A stretch of 63,755 bases of DNA from Hyphomicrobiales bacterium (GTDB lineage: Bacteria > Pseudomonadota > Alphaproteobacteria > Rhizobiales > Xanthobacteraceae), in NCBI GenBank assembly GCA_013911975.1, contig JACESF010000019.1:1-63755 (forward strand). The letters are read 5' to 3'. Shown here piece after piece: positions 20,644-29,194 of the stretch; within the stretch, counting starts at the first letter, position 1; the number at the start of each line of letters is the position of its first letter. The notes below the pieces were generated by a model. It saw nothing but the letters and a program-made list of their open reading frames with translations, was not told the DNA's origin and ran no database searches. Position numbers and translations under genes: made by a program.

Positions 20644-22092
20644 TCAGTGGTCGGACATCTCGCTGCGCGGGTCGGGCATGGTGTTGGCGCGTGCGGCCTT
20701 GGGCGCGGCCATCTCGGCGCCCGCATCCTTGGGCAGCCGCAGGAAGCTGAACACCGACAGCGCGCTCACCGCCGCCACCAGCAGGAACGCGGGCGTGAAG
20801 TCCGACAGGATCAGCTCGGTGGAGCCGCGGGATGACCGCATGGTCTCCAGGATGATGCCCGCGAAGGCGACACCCATGGAGAGCGACACCTGCTGTGCCA
20901 CGCTGGCGAAGGAGGTGGCGCGGCTCATGTCGTGCGGGCTCACGTCCGCATAGACGATGGCGTTCAGCGCGGTGAATTCCAGCGAGCGGAAGAAGCCGCC
21001 GATAAGCAGCACGCCGGTGATGGCGAGGTGCGGCGTCTCCGGCGTGAACAGCGCGTTCGCCGCGATGAAGGCGGACGAGATCAGGCTGTTCACCACCAGC
21101 ACACGCCGGAACCCGAACCGTCGGATGATGGGCGCGGCGGTGGTCTTCATGATCATGGCCCCCGCCGAGGAGGCGAAGGTGAGCAGGCCGGAGGCGAGCG
21201 GCGACAGGCCGAAGCACAATTGCAGCATCAGCGGCAGCAGGAAGGGCAGCGCGCCGATGCCGATGCGGAAGGCCGAGGCGCCGATGACGCCCGCGCGGAA
21301 GGTGGAGAGCCGCAGCAGGCCCAGGTCCAGCACCGCATGGGGCGTCTTGCGGGCATGGAGCACGTAGAGCGCGAAGGTGGCGGCGCCCACCCCCACCGCG
21401 CTGAATGCGACCCAGCCCGGCGTCTGCTCCTCGCCCAGGAGCGCGAAGCCGAACACGAGGCCCGCAAGGCCGATGCCCGACAGGACGAGGCCCTTCAGGT
21501 CCAGCGGCGGCACGTCCTCCTCGCGCACGTTCTCGATGAAGCGCGTCGCCAGGATCACGCCCAGGATGCCGATGGGCACGTTGATGAAGAAGATGAGCCG
21601 CCAGTCGAAATAGGTGGTGATGAGCCCGCCGATGGGCGGCCCGAGCACCGGCCCCAGGAGCGCGGGCACGGTGAGCCAGGCAAGCGCGGACACGAGGTCC
21701 GCCTTGGGCACCGAACGCAGGATCACGAGCCGCCCCACCGGCACCATCATGGCCCCGCCCATGCCCTGGATGATCCGGTAGAGCACGAAGTCCGACAGGC
21801 TGGTGGAGAGCCCGCACAGGATGGAGCCCAGGGTGAAGATGACGATGGCGGCGCGGAACACGGTGCGCGCCCCGTAGCGGTCCGCCGCCCAGCCGGAGGC
21901 GGGGATGAAGACCGCGAGGCTCAGGAGGTACGAGGTCAGTGCGAGCTTCAGCGACACCGGGTCCTCGTTGAGCGATTCGGCGATCGCCGGCAGCGAGGTG
22001 GAGATGACGGTGGAATCCACCTGCTCCATGAACAGGGCGCAGGCGACGATGAGCGGGATCAGCACGTGCCGGGGCAGGGAGGGCGAGGGCAT
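20644..22092 (-). CDS. DHA2-family MFS efflux transporter
   Basis: 482 residues with about 14 membrane segments. The start at 22092 (MPSPSLPRHVLIPLIV) places the first helix at the N-terminus; longer in-frame starts add a non-membrane basic leader. The drug/H+ antiporter motifs are present: motif A-like GWAADRYGART, motif C-like PALLGPVLGPPIGG, and LTSYLLSLAVFIPASGW. Homologues of the EmrB/QacA type expel drugs or organic solutes using the proton gradient. No adjacent HlyD adaptor or TetR/MarR regulator, so the substrate is unknown. Confidence 0.9.
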   Translation of the reverse strand: MPSPSLPRHVLIPLIVACALFMEQVDSTVISTSLPAIAESLNEDPVSLKLALTSYLLSLAVFIPASGWAADRYGARTVFRAAIVIFTLGSILCGLSTSLSDFVLYRIIQGMGGAMMVPVGRLVILRSVPKADLVSALAWLTVPALLGPVLGPPIGGLITTYFDWRLIFFINVPIGILGVILATRFIENVREEDVPPLDLKGLVLSGIGLAGLVFGFALLGEEQTPGWVAFSAVGVGAATFALYVLHARKTPHAVLDLGLLRLSTFRAGVIGASAFRIGIGALPFLLPLMLQLCFGLSPLASGLLTFASSAGAMIMKTTAAPIIRRFGFRRVLVVNSLISSAFIAANALFTPETPHLAITGVLLIGGFFRSLEFTALNAIVYADVSPHDMSRATSFASVAQQVSLSMGVAFAGIILETMRSSRGSTELILSDFTPAFLLVAAVSALSVFSFLRLPKDAGAEMAAPKAARANTMPDPRSEMSDH

Positions 22093-22349
22093 GGGATGAT
22101 TTCTGTGCGCGCGGAACCGGTGGGTGGCGGCGGGACGCGGCGCATGCGCCGGCCCGTGCGGACCCGTCCCCGTCTGCTGTAACACAGTCGGGCGGCGCTG
22201 GCAGGCGGGCCGGTGCGACGGGCGGCGCGGGGCATGCCCTTGTCCTTGGCGCGGAAATCCACGACCTTGCGCATCCTTCGGAGCGCGATGAACCCTCGGG
22301 GGCACGTCCCCTCGGGTCGAGGCCCGCGCTCCAGGCAGGGCGCCGGACC
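22093..22349. other. Divergent intergenic region with imperfect hairpin
   Basis: 257 bp between the exporter and nadE starts. ACCC-TC-GGGG and CCCC-TC-GGGT around 22292-22317 form an imperfect hairpin in the nadE leader, with a two-base internal mismatch. No promoter hexamers stand out. Confidence 0.35.
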
Positions 22350-24389
22350 ATGGATTTCTTTTCTCTCTACAGCCACGACTTCATTCGCATCGCGTCTTGC
22401 GTGCCGCGGGCGCGGGTCGCCGATCCGGATTTCGCGGCCGACGAGACGCTGCGCCTCGCGCAGGAGGGCCATGCGACCGGGGTCGCCATCCTGCTGTTCC
22501 CGGAACTCGGCCTGTCCTCCTATGCCATCGACGACCTGCTGTTCCAGGATGCGCTGCTGGACGCCGTGGAGACGGCGCTCGCCCGCATCCGCGACGCCTC
22601 GCGCGGCCTCGATCCGGTCCTGGTGGTGGGGGCGCCGCTGCGGGCGGCCGGGCGCCTCTACAATTGCGGAATCGTGATCCACAATGGCGTGATCCTCGGC
22701 GCCGTGCCCAAGACCTATTTGCCCAATTACCGGGAATTCTACGAGCAGCGCCATTTCACGACAGGCGCGGGCACCGGCGGCACCATCGCGGTGTGCGGCA
22801 CGGATGTCCCGTTCGGCACGGACCTGCTGTTCCGCGCCACGGGTGGGGTGCCCGTCACCTTCCATGTGGAGGTGTGCGAGGACGTGTGGGTGCCGCTGCC
22901 CCCCTCGACCCGCGCCGCGCTCAACGGGGCGGAGGTGCTGCTCAATCTCTCCGCCAGCAACATCACCATCGGCAAGGCGGAGACCCGCCGCCTGCTGTGT
23001 GCCAGCCAGTCGGCCCGGACCATCGCGGCCTATGCTTATTCGGCGGCGGGGCCGGGGGAATCCACCACCGACCTCGCCTGGGACGGGCATGCGGCGGTGT
23101 TCGAATATGGCGACCTGCTGGCCGAGACGCCCCGCTTCCCGCCGGAAGCCGTGATGGCGCGGGCGGACGTGGATCTCGGCCGCATCCGCCAGGAGCGCAT
23201 GCGGGTGAACACGTTCGGCGCCTGCGCGCGGGAGGAGGGCGATCGCGGCCCGGCCTATCGCGAGGTGCGGTTCACCCTCGATGCTCCGGCGCGGACCGTC
23301 CCGCTGGAGCGGGCGGTGGAGCGCTTCCCCTTCGTGCCCTCCAATCCCGCCCGGCTGCGGGAGGATTGTTACGAGGCCTACAACATCCAGGTGCAGGGCC
23401 TTGCCAAGCGCCTCGCCTCCTCGGGCGCGCAGACGGCGGTGATCGGCGTGTCCGGCGGCCTTGATTCCACCCAGGCCCTGATCGTCGCCGCCCGCGCCAT
23501 GGACGCCATCGGCCGCGACCGCAGCCATGTGCTCGCCTACACGCTGCCCGGCTTCGCCACCTCCGACGAGACGAAGGCCAATGCCTGGGCGCTCATGCGG
23601 TCGCTCGGCGTCACCGCGCAGGAGATCGACATCCGCCCCGCCGCCCGCCAGATGCTGGCGGACATGCGCCATCCCTTCGCGGCGGGCGATCCGGTCTATG
23701 ACGTGACGTTCGAGAATGTGCAGGCGGGCCTGCGCACCGATTACCTGTTCCGCCTCGCCAACCACCATCGCGGCCTCGTGGTGGGCACGGGCGACCTGTC
23801 CGAGCTGGGGCTCGGCTGGTGCACGTTCGGCGTCGGCGACCATATGAGCCATTACAACGTCAACGCCTCCGTGCCGAAGACGCTGATCCAGCACCTCATC
23901 CGCTTCGTGGCCGCCTCGGGCGACGTCTCGGGGGACACCGCCCAGGTGCTGCACGCCATCCTCGCCACGGAAATCTCGCCGGAACTGGTGCCCGCCGAGG
24001 CCGGCAAGCCCATCCAGTCCACCCAGGCCATCGTCGGGCCCTATGCGTTGCAGGACTTCAACCTGTTCTACCTCACGCGCTACGGCTACCGCCCGTCCAA
24101 GATCGCCTTCATGGCCCTGAGCGCGTGGCACGACGCGGCGAAGGGCACCTGGCCCGTGGACCTGCCGGAGGCGGAGAAGCGGGCCTATGACCTGAAGGAG
24201 ATCCGCCGCTGGATGGAGGTGTTCCTGCGGCGCTTCTTCACCAGCCAGTTCAAGCGCTCCACCTTGCCCAACGGGCCGAAGATCACCTCCGGCGGCTCGC
24301 TGTCGCCGCGCGGCGACTGGCGCGCGCCCTCGGACGGCGATGCCGGTCCATGGCTGGCGGAACTGGCCGCCCATGTGCCCGAGGCGTGA
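22350..24389 (+). CDS. nadE: Glutamine-dependent NAD+ synthetase
   Basis: 679 residues. An N-terminal nitrilase-type amidotransferase domain carries the Glu-Lys-Cys triad in FPELGLSSY (about residue 51), PKTYLPNYREFYE (about 120) and VEVCEDVWVP (about 175). The C-terminal synthetase has the PP-loop GVSGGLDST near 366-374 and later GTGDLSELGLGWCTFG. It releases ammonia from glutamine and tunnels it to adenylated nicotinate adenine dinucleotide, the last step of NAD+ synthesis. The length and two-domain order are those of the large proteobacterial/actinobacterial NadE type. Stand-alone gene. Confidence 0.95.
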   Translation: MDFFSLYSHDFIRIASCVPRARVADPDFAADETLRLAQEGHATGVAILLFPELGLSSYAIDDLLFQDALLDAVETALARIRDASRGLDPVLVVGAPLRAAGRLYNCGIVIHNGVILGAVPKTYLPNYREFYEQRHFTTGAGTGGTIAVCGTDVPFGTDLLFRATGGVPVTFHVEVCEDVWVPLPPSTRAALNGAEVLLNLSASNITIGKAETRRLLCASQSARTIAAYAYSAAGPGESTTDLAWDGHAAVFEYGDLLAETPRFPPEAVMARADVDLGRIRQERMRVNTFGACAREEGDRGPAYREVRFTLDAPARTVPLERAVERFPFVPSNPARLREDCYEAYNIQVQGLAKRLASSGAQTAVIGVSGGLDSTQALIVAARAMDAIGRDRSHVLAYTLPGFATSDETKANAWALMRSLGVTAQEIDIRPAARQMLADMRHPFAAGDPVYDVTFENVQAGLRTDYLFRLANHHRGLVVGTGDLSELGLGWCTFGVGDHMSHYNVNASVPKTLIQHLIRFVAASGDVSGDTAQVLHAILATEISPELVPAEAGKPIQSTQAIVGPYALQDFNLFYLTRYGYRPSKIAFMALSAWHDAAKGTWPVDLPEAEKRAYDLKEIRRWMEVFLRRFFTSQFKRSTLPNGPKITSGGSLSPRGDWRAPSDGDAGPWLAELAAHVPEA

Positions 24390-24443
24390 GGGCGCTGGCG
24401 GTTTGCGCGGATTGGTTGCACTCTGATCCTCCGGGAGGGGAGG

Positions 24444-26171
24444 ATGGGGGGATTGATCGGGCGGAGCGCGGCCTTTGGCGCCGATGTGGCGCGCCATGCG
24501 GGCGGTGCCGGCGTCGCGGCCGCCTTGCTGGTGGCGCTGGGCGCCGCGCTGGACGGGATCGGCATCGCCCTCCTCGTGCCTCTGCTCGCCACTCTGTCCG
24601 GGGACGCGGTTCCCGGCGGGGCGCTGGCCCCGCTTGAAGCGTTCCTCCCGCCGGGCCTCTCCGCCACCCAGCGCCTCGCATTGCTCCTGGCCGCGTTCGC
24701 CGGGCTGGTGACGGCGCGGGCGGTGGTGCACTGGCTGCGGGACGTGCGGCTCGCCGCGCTCCAGGTGGGCTATGTGGAGGCGCAGCGCGCCGCGCTGGCC
24801 TTGCGCCTCTCCCAGGCTCCCTGGGAGGCGCTGGCGCGCATCGGCCATGCCCGCGTGAATCACCTTTTGGGCAGCGACGTGCAGCGCTGCGGGGCGGGCG
24901 TGCATTTCCTGCTCCAGGCCGGAAGCGCCTGCGTGATGATCGCCGTCCAGGTGGCGGTGGCGCTCCTTCTGTCGCCGCTGCTGGCAGGCCTCGCCTTCCT
25001 GCTCATGGGCGGCGGCGCGCTGCTGCTCGGCGGGCTGGTGCGGCGCGCCCACCGCGCGGGGCGGGGCGTGACCGAGGCCAACCACGCCATCCTGGAGGCG
25101 GCGGGGCGCTTCCTGTCCGGCATGAAGGTGGCCCGCAGCCAGAATCTCGAAGCCAGCTTTGTGGATGCCTTCTCCCGCTCGCTCGATGCCGCGCGGCGGG
25201 ACCAGATGGCGTTCCTGCGCCAGCAATCCCTCATGCGCGGGCTCTGGAGCCTGCTGGGCGCGCTGGTGGCGGTGGCCGTGGTGTGGCCGGGCTTCGCCTG
25301 GCTGGCCGTGCCCGCGCCCATCCTGCTGGCGCTGCTGGTGGTGCTGAGCCGCATTTCCGGCCCGGCGGCGCAGCTTCAGCTCGGCCTCCAGCAGATCGCC
25401 TTTGCCCTGCCGGCCTGGGACGCGCTGAGGGCCCTGTCGGCGGACCTGGTGCGGGACGCGCCGCCGCCCCTTCCGGCCGCCCCGCCGCCGCCCGAGGGGC
25501 CGGTGCGACTGGAGGGCGTGACCTATCTGCATGAAAGCGGCGGCGGGGTGCGCGGCGTCTCGCTCATGCTCGCCCCAGGCGAGGTGGTGGGGCTGACCGG
25601 GCCGTCGGGTGCGGGGAAAACGACGCTCCTCGACCTCATGAGCGGCCTCGTCCGGCCGCAGGAGGGGCAGGTGCGCGTGGGCGGCGTGGTGCTGGACGCC
25701 GCCCGCGCCGTGGGCTGGCGCGCGCACCTTGCCTATGTGGCGCAGGACCCGGTCCTGTTCAACGACACGGTGCGCGCGAACCTGGCCTGGATGCGGCCCG
25801 ATGCCGACGACCGCGCCCTGGACGCGGCCCTGCGCCGCGCGGGCGCCTCCGCGCTGGTGGCGCGCCTGCCGCATGGTCTCGAAACGGTGGTGGGCGAGCG
25901 CGGCGTCCTGCTCTCGGGCGGCGAGCGCCAGCGCCTCGCCCTGGTCCGTGCGCTGCTGCGGGCGCCGCGCCTGCTGCTGCTCGACGAGGCGACCAGCGCC
26001 ATCGACCCGGCGGGCGAGCGGGAGGTGATGGCGGGGCTGCGCGCGCTCGATCCGCGCCCGGCGATCCTCGTGGTGGCCCACCGCGCCGAGACGCTGGCCT
26101 TGTGCGACCGGGTGGTGATGCTGGAACACGGCGTGGTGCGCGCGGGTATGCTGGGAGCGGTGGCGTCGTGA
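24444..26171 (+). CDS. ABC exporter, fused membrane and ATPase domains
   Basis: 575 residues. The first ~320 residues hold about six membrane segments (ABC type 1 exporter fold); the ATPase follows, with Walker A GPSGAGKTT near 386, signature SGGERQRLALVRALL near 491 and Walker B LLLLDEATSAID near 510. No peptidase C39 domain. GGGAGGGGAGG abuts the ATG. The next gene starts inside its stop codon (GTGA), so the two products probably act together. That partner belongs to a nucleotidyltransferase family often encoded with lasso-peptide transporters, which suggests export of a modified peptide or small molecule; the substrate itself is not encoded here. Confidence 0.88.
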   Translation: MGGLIGRSAAFGADVARHAGGAGVAAALLVALGAALDGIGIALLVPLLATLSGDAVPGGALAPLEAFLPPGLSATQRLALLLAAFAGLVTARAVVHWLRDVRLAALQVGYVEAQRAALALRLSQAPWEALARIGHARVNHLLGSDVQRCGAGVHFLLQAGSACVMIAVQVAVALLLSPLLAGLAFLLMGGGALLLGGLVRRAHRAGRGVTEANHAILEAAGRFLSGMKVARSQNLEASFVDAFSRSLDAARRDQMAFLRQQSLMRGLWSLLGALVAVAVVWPGFAWLAVPAPILLALLVVLSRISGPAAQLQLGLQQIAFALPAWDALRALSADLVRDAPPPLPAAPPPPEGPVRLEGVTYLHESGGGVRGVSLMLAPGEVVGLTGPSGAGKTTLLDLMSGLVRPQEGQVRVGGVVLDAARAVGWRAHLAYVAQDPVLFNDTVRANLAWMRPDADDRALDAALRRAGASALVARLPHGLETVVGERGVLLSGGERQRLALVRALLRAPRLLLLDEATSAIDPAGEREVMAGLRALDPRPAILVVAHRAETLALCDRVVMLEHGVVRAGMLGAVAS

Positions 26172-27337
26172 CATCTCCGTCCGCCGAATTCACCTTGCTG
26201 GCCGCCTGTTGCCGGCCGCCGGGCGACCCCGCGCGGGCGAGCGCCATCGCCAAAGCCGCCGCCGTGCCGATCGACTGGGCGCGCTTCGAGCATCTGGTGG
26301 CCCGCCACCGCGTCACCGGGCTCACCGCCGAGGGCCTCGCGGCCTGCGCCGCCGTGCCCGCCCCGGTCCGGCAGCGGCTCGCGGACGCCGCCGCGCGCGG
26401 CGCGGCCCAGGCCCTGTCCATGGCGGCGGAGACCCTGCGGCTCCAGCGCCTGTTCGATGCGGCCGGCGTGCCGGCCTATGTGGTGAAGGGCATCCCCCTG
26501 GCGCGCCTCGCCTACGGCAACATGGCGCTGAAGGAACAGCGGGACATCGACCTCGTCACCTCGCGCGCCCATCTGCGCGCCGCCGCCGCGCTGCTGGAGG
26601 AGGCGGGCTATGAGCGGGAGGCGGGCGAGGCGCCGCTCACCGAGCCGGAAATGGCACTGCTCGACGCCTTCGCCAAGCATCGCGGCTTCCGTCATCCCGT
26701 GTCGGGTCATCTGGTGGAGCTGCATTTCCGGCTCCAGCTCAACCCCTCGGTCTTCGCGGACCTCGGCGAGCCGCCGCTTTTGCAGGACGTGCCTCTGGGC
26801 GGCGGCACGGTGCGCACGCTCGCGCCGGACCTGCTCCATGCCTATCTGTGCGTCCATGGCGGCGGCCATGCCTGGGAGCGGCTGAAATGGCTCGCGGACC
26901 TCGCCGCGCTGCTCGCCGCGACGAATGCCGACCTTTCGGCGCTGCATGGCCGGGCCCGCACGTTCGGCGCGGGACGCGCCTCGGCGGTGGCCCTCGCGCT
27001 GTGCCATGATCTTCTGGGCGTCGCCGTGCCGGAGGGGATCCTGGCCGAAGCGCGGGGCTCCCTGCCCGCGCGCCTCATGCTGCGCCAGTCCCATCACGCG
27101 GTGCGCGAGGCGCGCGAGGACCTGCGCCATAGGGAGGGGCGGATCCTGCGCCAGCGGGCGTGCCAGCTCCTGCTGGTCCAGAGCCCGGGCTATGTCCGCC
27201 ACGAACTGGCCGGCCTCCTGGCCTCCGAGACCGACGCCCGCGCGCTGCGGCTGCCGCCGCCGCTGCGCTTCCTCTATCCGGTGATGCGGGTGCCCAACGC
27301 CGCGTGGCGGGCGCTGCGGCGCCGGTCCGGGGGCTGA
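26168..27337 (+). CDS. Nucleotidyltransferase family protein (NTP_transf_5, PF14907-like)
   Basis: 389 residues from GTG 26168, which overlaps the exporter stop. The family core is visible: YVVKGIPLARLAYGNMAL followed by KEQRDIDLV near residue 121, with the metal-binding DID pair, then an LVELHFRLQL segment. PF14907 proteins are uncharacterised nucleotidyltransferases that recur in lasso peptide and related export clusters and near kinases. No precursor peptide, B-protease or asparagine-synthetase-like cyclase lies nearby. The N-terminus before residue 60 is Ala-rich and poorly conserved. Confidence 0.8.
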   Translation: MTSPSAEFTLLAACCRPPGDPARASAIAKAAAVPIDWARFEHLVARHRVTGLTAEGLAACAAVPAPVRQRLADAAARGAAQALSMAAETLRLQRLFDAAGVPAYVVKGIPLARLAYGNMALKEQRDIDLVTSRAHLRAAAALLEEAGYEREAGEAPLTEPEMALLDAFAKHRGFRHPVSGHLVELHFRLQLNPSVFADLGEPPLLQDVPLGGGTVRTLAPDLLHAYLCVHGGGHAWERLKWLADLAALLAATNADLSALHGRARTFGAGRASAVALALCHDLLGVAVPEGILAEARGSLPARLMLRQSHHAVREAREDLRHREGRILRQRACQLLLVQSPGYVRHELAGLLASETDARALRLPPPLRFLYPVMRVPNAAWRALRRRSGG

Positions 27338-27369
27338 CACAGGCCCGGGCCGGCGCAAGGGCCGTTCGG

Positions 27370-28170
27370 TCAGGCGTTGCGGCGGGCGCCGCGCAGCGTG
27401 GGCAGGCCGATGCCGGCGGCGTCGAAGCCGCCGTCCACCGCCAGTTCCTGGCCGGTGATGTAGCTCGCCCGGTCGCTGCACAGGAAGAACACCGCCTCGG
27501 CCAACTCCTCCTCCAGCCCGTAGCGGGCGAGGGGGATGGCGTCGCGATAGTCGGCGCGGATCTCGGGGGAATGCACCGCCTTCGCCATGGCGGTCTCCAC
27601 CGGGCCGGGCGCCACCGCATTGACGCGGATGCCGTAGCCCGCCAGCTCCACCGCGAGCTGCTTGGTGAGATGGGCGAGGCCCGCCTTGCTGGTGCCGTAG
27701 GCGGACCGGAGCGTCGAGGCGCGCAGGCCCGAGATGGAGGTGATGTTGACGATCGCCCCGCCGCCCTGGTCGCGCATGAGCGGCACGGCGGCCTTTGTGC
27801 ACAGGAAGGGGCCGGTGAGGTTCACTTCGAGCACCCGGCTCCAGTCCGCGTCCTCGGTTTCCAGGATCGGCTTGAACACCGCCACGCCGGCATTGTTCAC
27901 CAGCGCGTCCAGCTGCCCGAAGCGGGCGCGGATCTCGGCCACGGCGCCTGCCACGCGGGCGGCATCGGACACGTCGCACGGCAGCGCCAGGACCCGGTCC
28001 GGCGACCCGAGGCCCGCCGCCGCTTCCGTCAGCAGATCATCCAGGATGTCGATGAGCGCGACGCGCCACCCCTCCGCGAGGAAGCGACGCGCGACCGCGA
28101 GGCCGATGCCGCGGGCGGCGCCGGTGACGAGGATGACTTTGGAGGAGGACGCGGCGTTGGGAGAGGACAT
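27370..28170 (-). CDS. SDR-family oxidoreductase
   Basis: 266 residues. The classical SDR pattern is complete: cofactor loop TGAARGIG near residues 16-23, NNAGVAVF, the catalytic Ser in ITSISG, and YGTSK (Tyr-x3-Lys) near 160. Asp at the end of the second strand (ALIDIL) suggests NAD(H) preference, which is an inference. The start at 28170 (MSSPNAASSSK) gives the usual family length; an in-frame start at 28209 adds 13 basic residues. Substrate unknown; it may share a transcript with the LOG-like gene upstream, 75 bp away. Confidence 0.9.
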   Translation of the reverse strand: MSSPNAASSSKVILVTGAARGIGLAVARRFLAEGWRVALIDILDDLLTEAAAGLGSPDRVLALPCDVSDAARVAGAVAEIRARFGQLDALVNNAGVAVFKPILETEDADWSRVLEVNLTGPFLCTKAAVPLMRDQGGGAIVNITSISGLRASTLRSAYGTSKAGLAHLTKQLAVELAGYGIRVNAVAPGPVETAMAKAVHSPEIRADYRDAIPLARYGLEEELAEAVFFLCSDRASYITGQELAVDGGFDAAGIGLPTLRGARRNA

Positions 28171-28245
28171 GGCGTTCGTCCGGTTCTTGGTTTTTCGAAG
28201 CGCCCTCATATCCCGGCCGGTGGCGGCGTGAAATCCCCCGGCGCG

Positions 28246-29013
28246 TCAGCGGCGGATGGCGCACATGCCTTGCGCCTCCAGCGCCTCCCAGGCGGCCTCG
28301 GCATCGTCGGCGAAGCGGAACAGGGCCACTTCCTCCGGCGTGACCATGCCCTGCGCCACCAGGGCGTCGAAATTCACGATGGAGCGCCAATAGGCCTCGT
28401 CGAACAGCACGATGGCGACAGGCGGCGACTTGTCGGTGGCGCGCAGGGTGAGGATCTCGAACAATTCGTCGAGGGTTCCGAACCCGCCGGGAAACACCAC
28501 CAGCCCGTTGGCGCGCATGGCGAGGTGCATCTTGCGCATGGCGAAATAGTGGAACTGGAAGGTCAGCTCGGGAGTGGTATAGGGGTTCGGCGCCTGCTCG
28601 TGGGGCAGGGCCACGTTGAAGCCGATGGAGGGCGCCCCGGCCTCCATGGCGCCCCGGTTGGCCGCCTCCATGAGGCCCGGTCCCCCGCCGGTGGCGATCA
28701 CGTTGTCGCGTACCTTTTCATGTCCCCGCAGCGCGCCGCCCCGCTCGGAGGCGATGCGCCCGAACAGGCGGGCCTGCGCATACCAGCGGGCCTGCTCCCC
28801 CGGCCCGTGCTCGCGCACCCGCGCGGAGCCGAAGACCACGATGGTGGAGCGCACCTGCCACGCGCGCAGCGCCTCCTCGGCCTTGGAATATTCCAGCAGG
28901 AAGCGCACGCCGCGCATGGAATCGCCCAGCAGGAAGTCCTGGTCCAGGGCCGGCAGGCGATAGGAGGGGAAGGTGGTGATGTCGCGCGGGGCGGGCGGAA
29001 CGGAAGGGGTCAT
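28246..29013 (-). CDS. LOG-family protein (TIGR00730), putative nucleotide 5'-monophosphate phosphoribohydrolase
   Basis: 255 residues. It has the two diagnostic LOG motifs: TGGGPGLMEAANRGA and the PGGFGTLDE catalytic loop. Homologues hydrolyse nucleoside monophosphates, including cytokinin ribotides, to free base and ribose 5-phosphate. The extended N-terminus of about 70 residues (PALDQDFLLGDSMRG) is typical of the longer bacterial group. AAGGCGAG precedes the ATG. It is divergent from the HlyD gene, so the FNR-like box at 29115 lies in the shared upstream region and could affect both. Confidence 0.9.
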   Translation of the reverse strand: MTPSVPPAPRDITTFPSYRLPALDQDFLLGDSMRGVRFLLEYSKAEEALRAWQVRSTIVVFGSARVREHGPGEQARWYAQARLFGRIASERGGALRGHEKVRDNVIATGGGPGLMEAANRGAMEAGAPSIGFNVALPHEQAPNPYTTPELTFQFHYFAMRKMHLAMRANGLVVFPGGFGTLDELFEILTLRATDKSPPVAIVLFDEAYWRSIVNFDALVAQGMVTPEEVALFRFADDAEAAWEALEAQGMCAIRR

Positions 29014-29114
29014 AACGGGCTCGCCTTTACGGGAAGACAGGACGTGCGGGGGCGGGAGAATGGCGCGGGGAACGCGGGCCCTGCAATGCCTGAGACCGGG
29101 CGGCGGGCAGGGGG

Positions 29115-29128
29115 ATGATTTGCATCAA
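29115..29128. promoter_or_regulatory. FNR/FixK-type box upstream of the exporter operon
   Basis: ATGAT-TTGC-ATCAA matches nine of ten defined positions of the TTGAT-N4-ATCAA consensus. A GATAAG at 29153-29158 could serve as the -10 element, which puts the box near -42 of the inferred start site (~29165), the class II activator position. The gene would then start at TTG 29195 after a ~30-base leader. Confidence 0.65.
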
Positions 29129-29194
29129 TGCCTGTGCAGTGCAAAACTCCAGGATAAGGGCGTCGTCGTTCATCGTATTTACCGGAGCAGGCTC

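Noticed and set aside
24390..24443. A lasso or other RiPP precursor gene before the exporter
   Set aside because: Only 54 bases between nadE and the exporter; no start codon with a peptide-sized frame and no leader/core pattern.
22059..26174. Antisense open frame of 1371 codons opposite nadE and the ABC exporter
   Set aside because: Same GC-bias effect; the composition is Arg/His/Gly/Gln-rich and it covers two well-supported genes.
28973..29194. Longer N-terminus for the HlyD protein
   Set aside because: It would bury the signal peptide behind ~74 non-conserved residues and place the FNR-type box inside the coding region.
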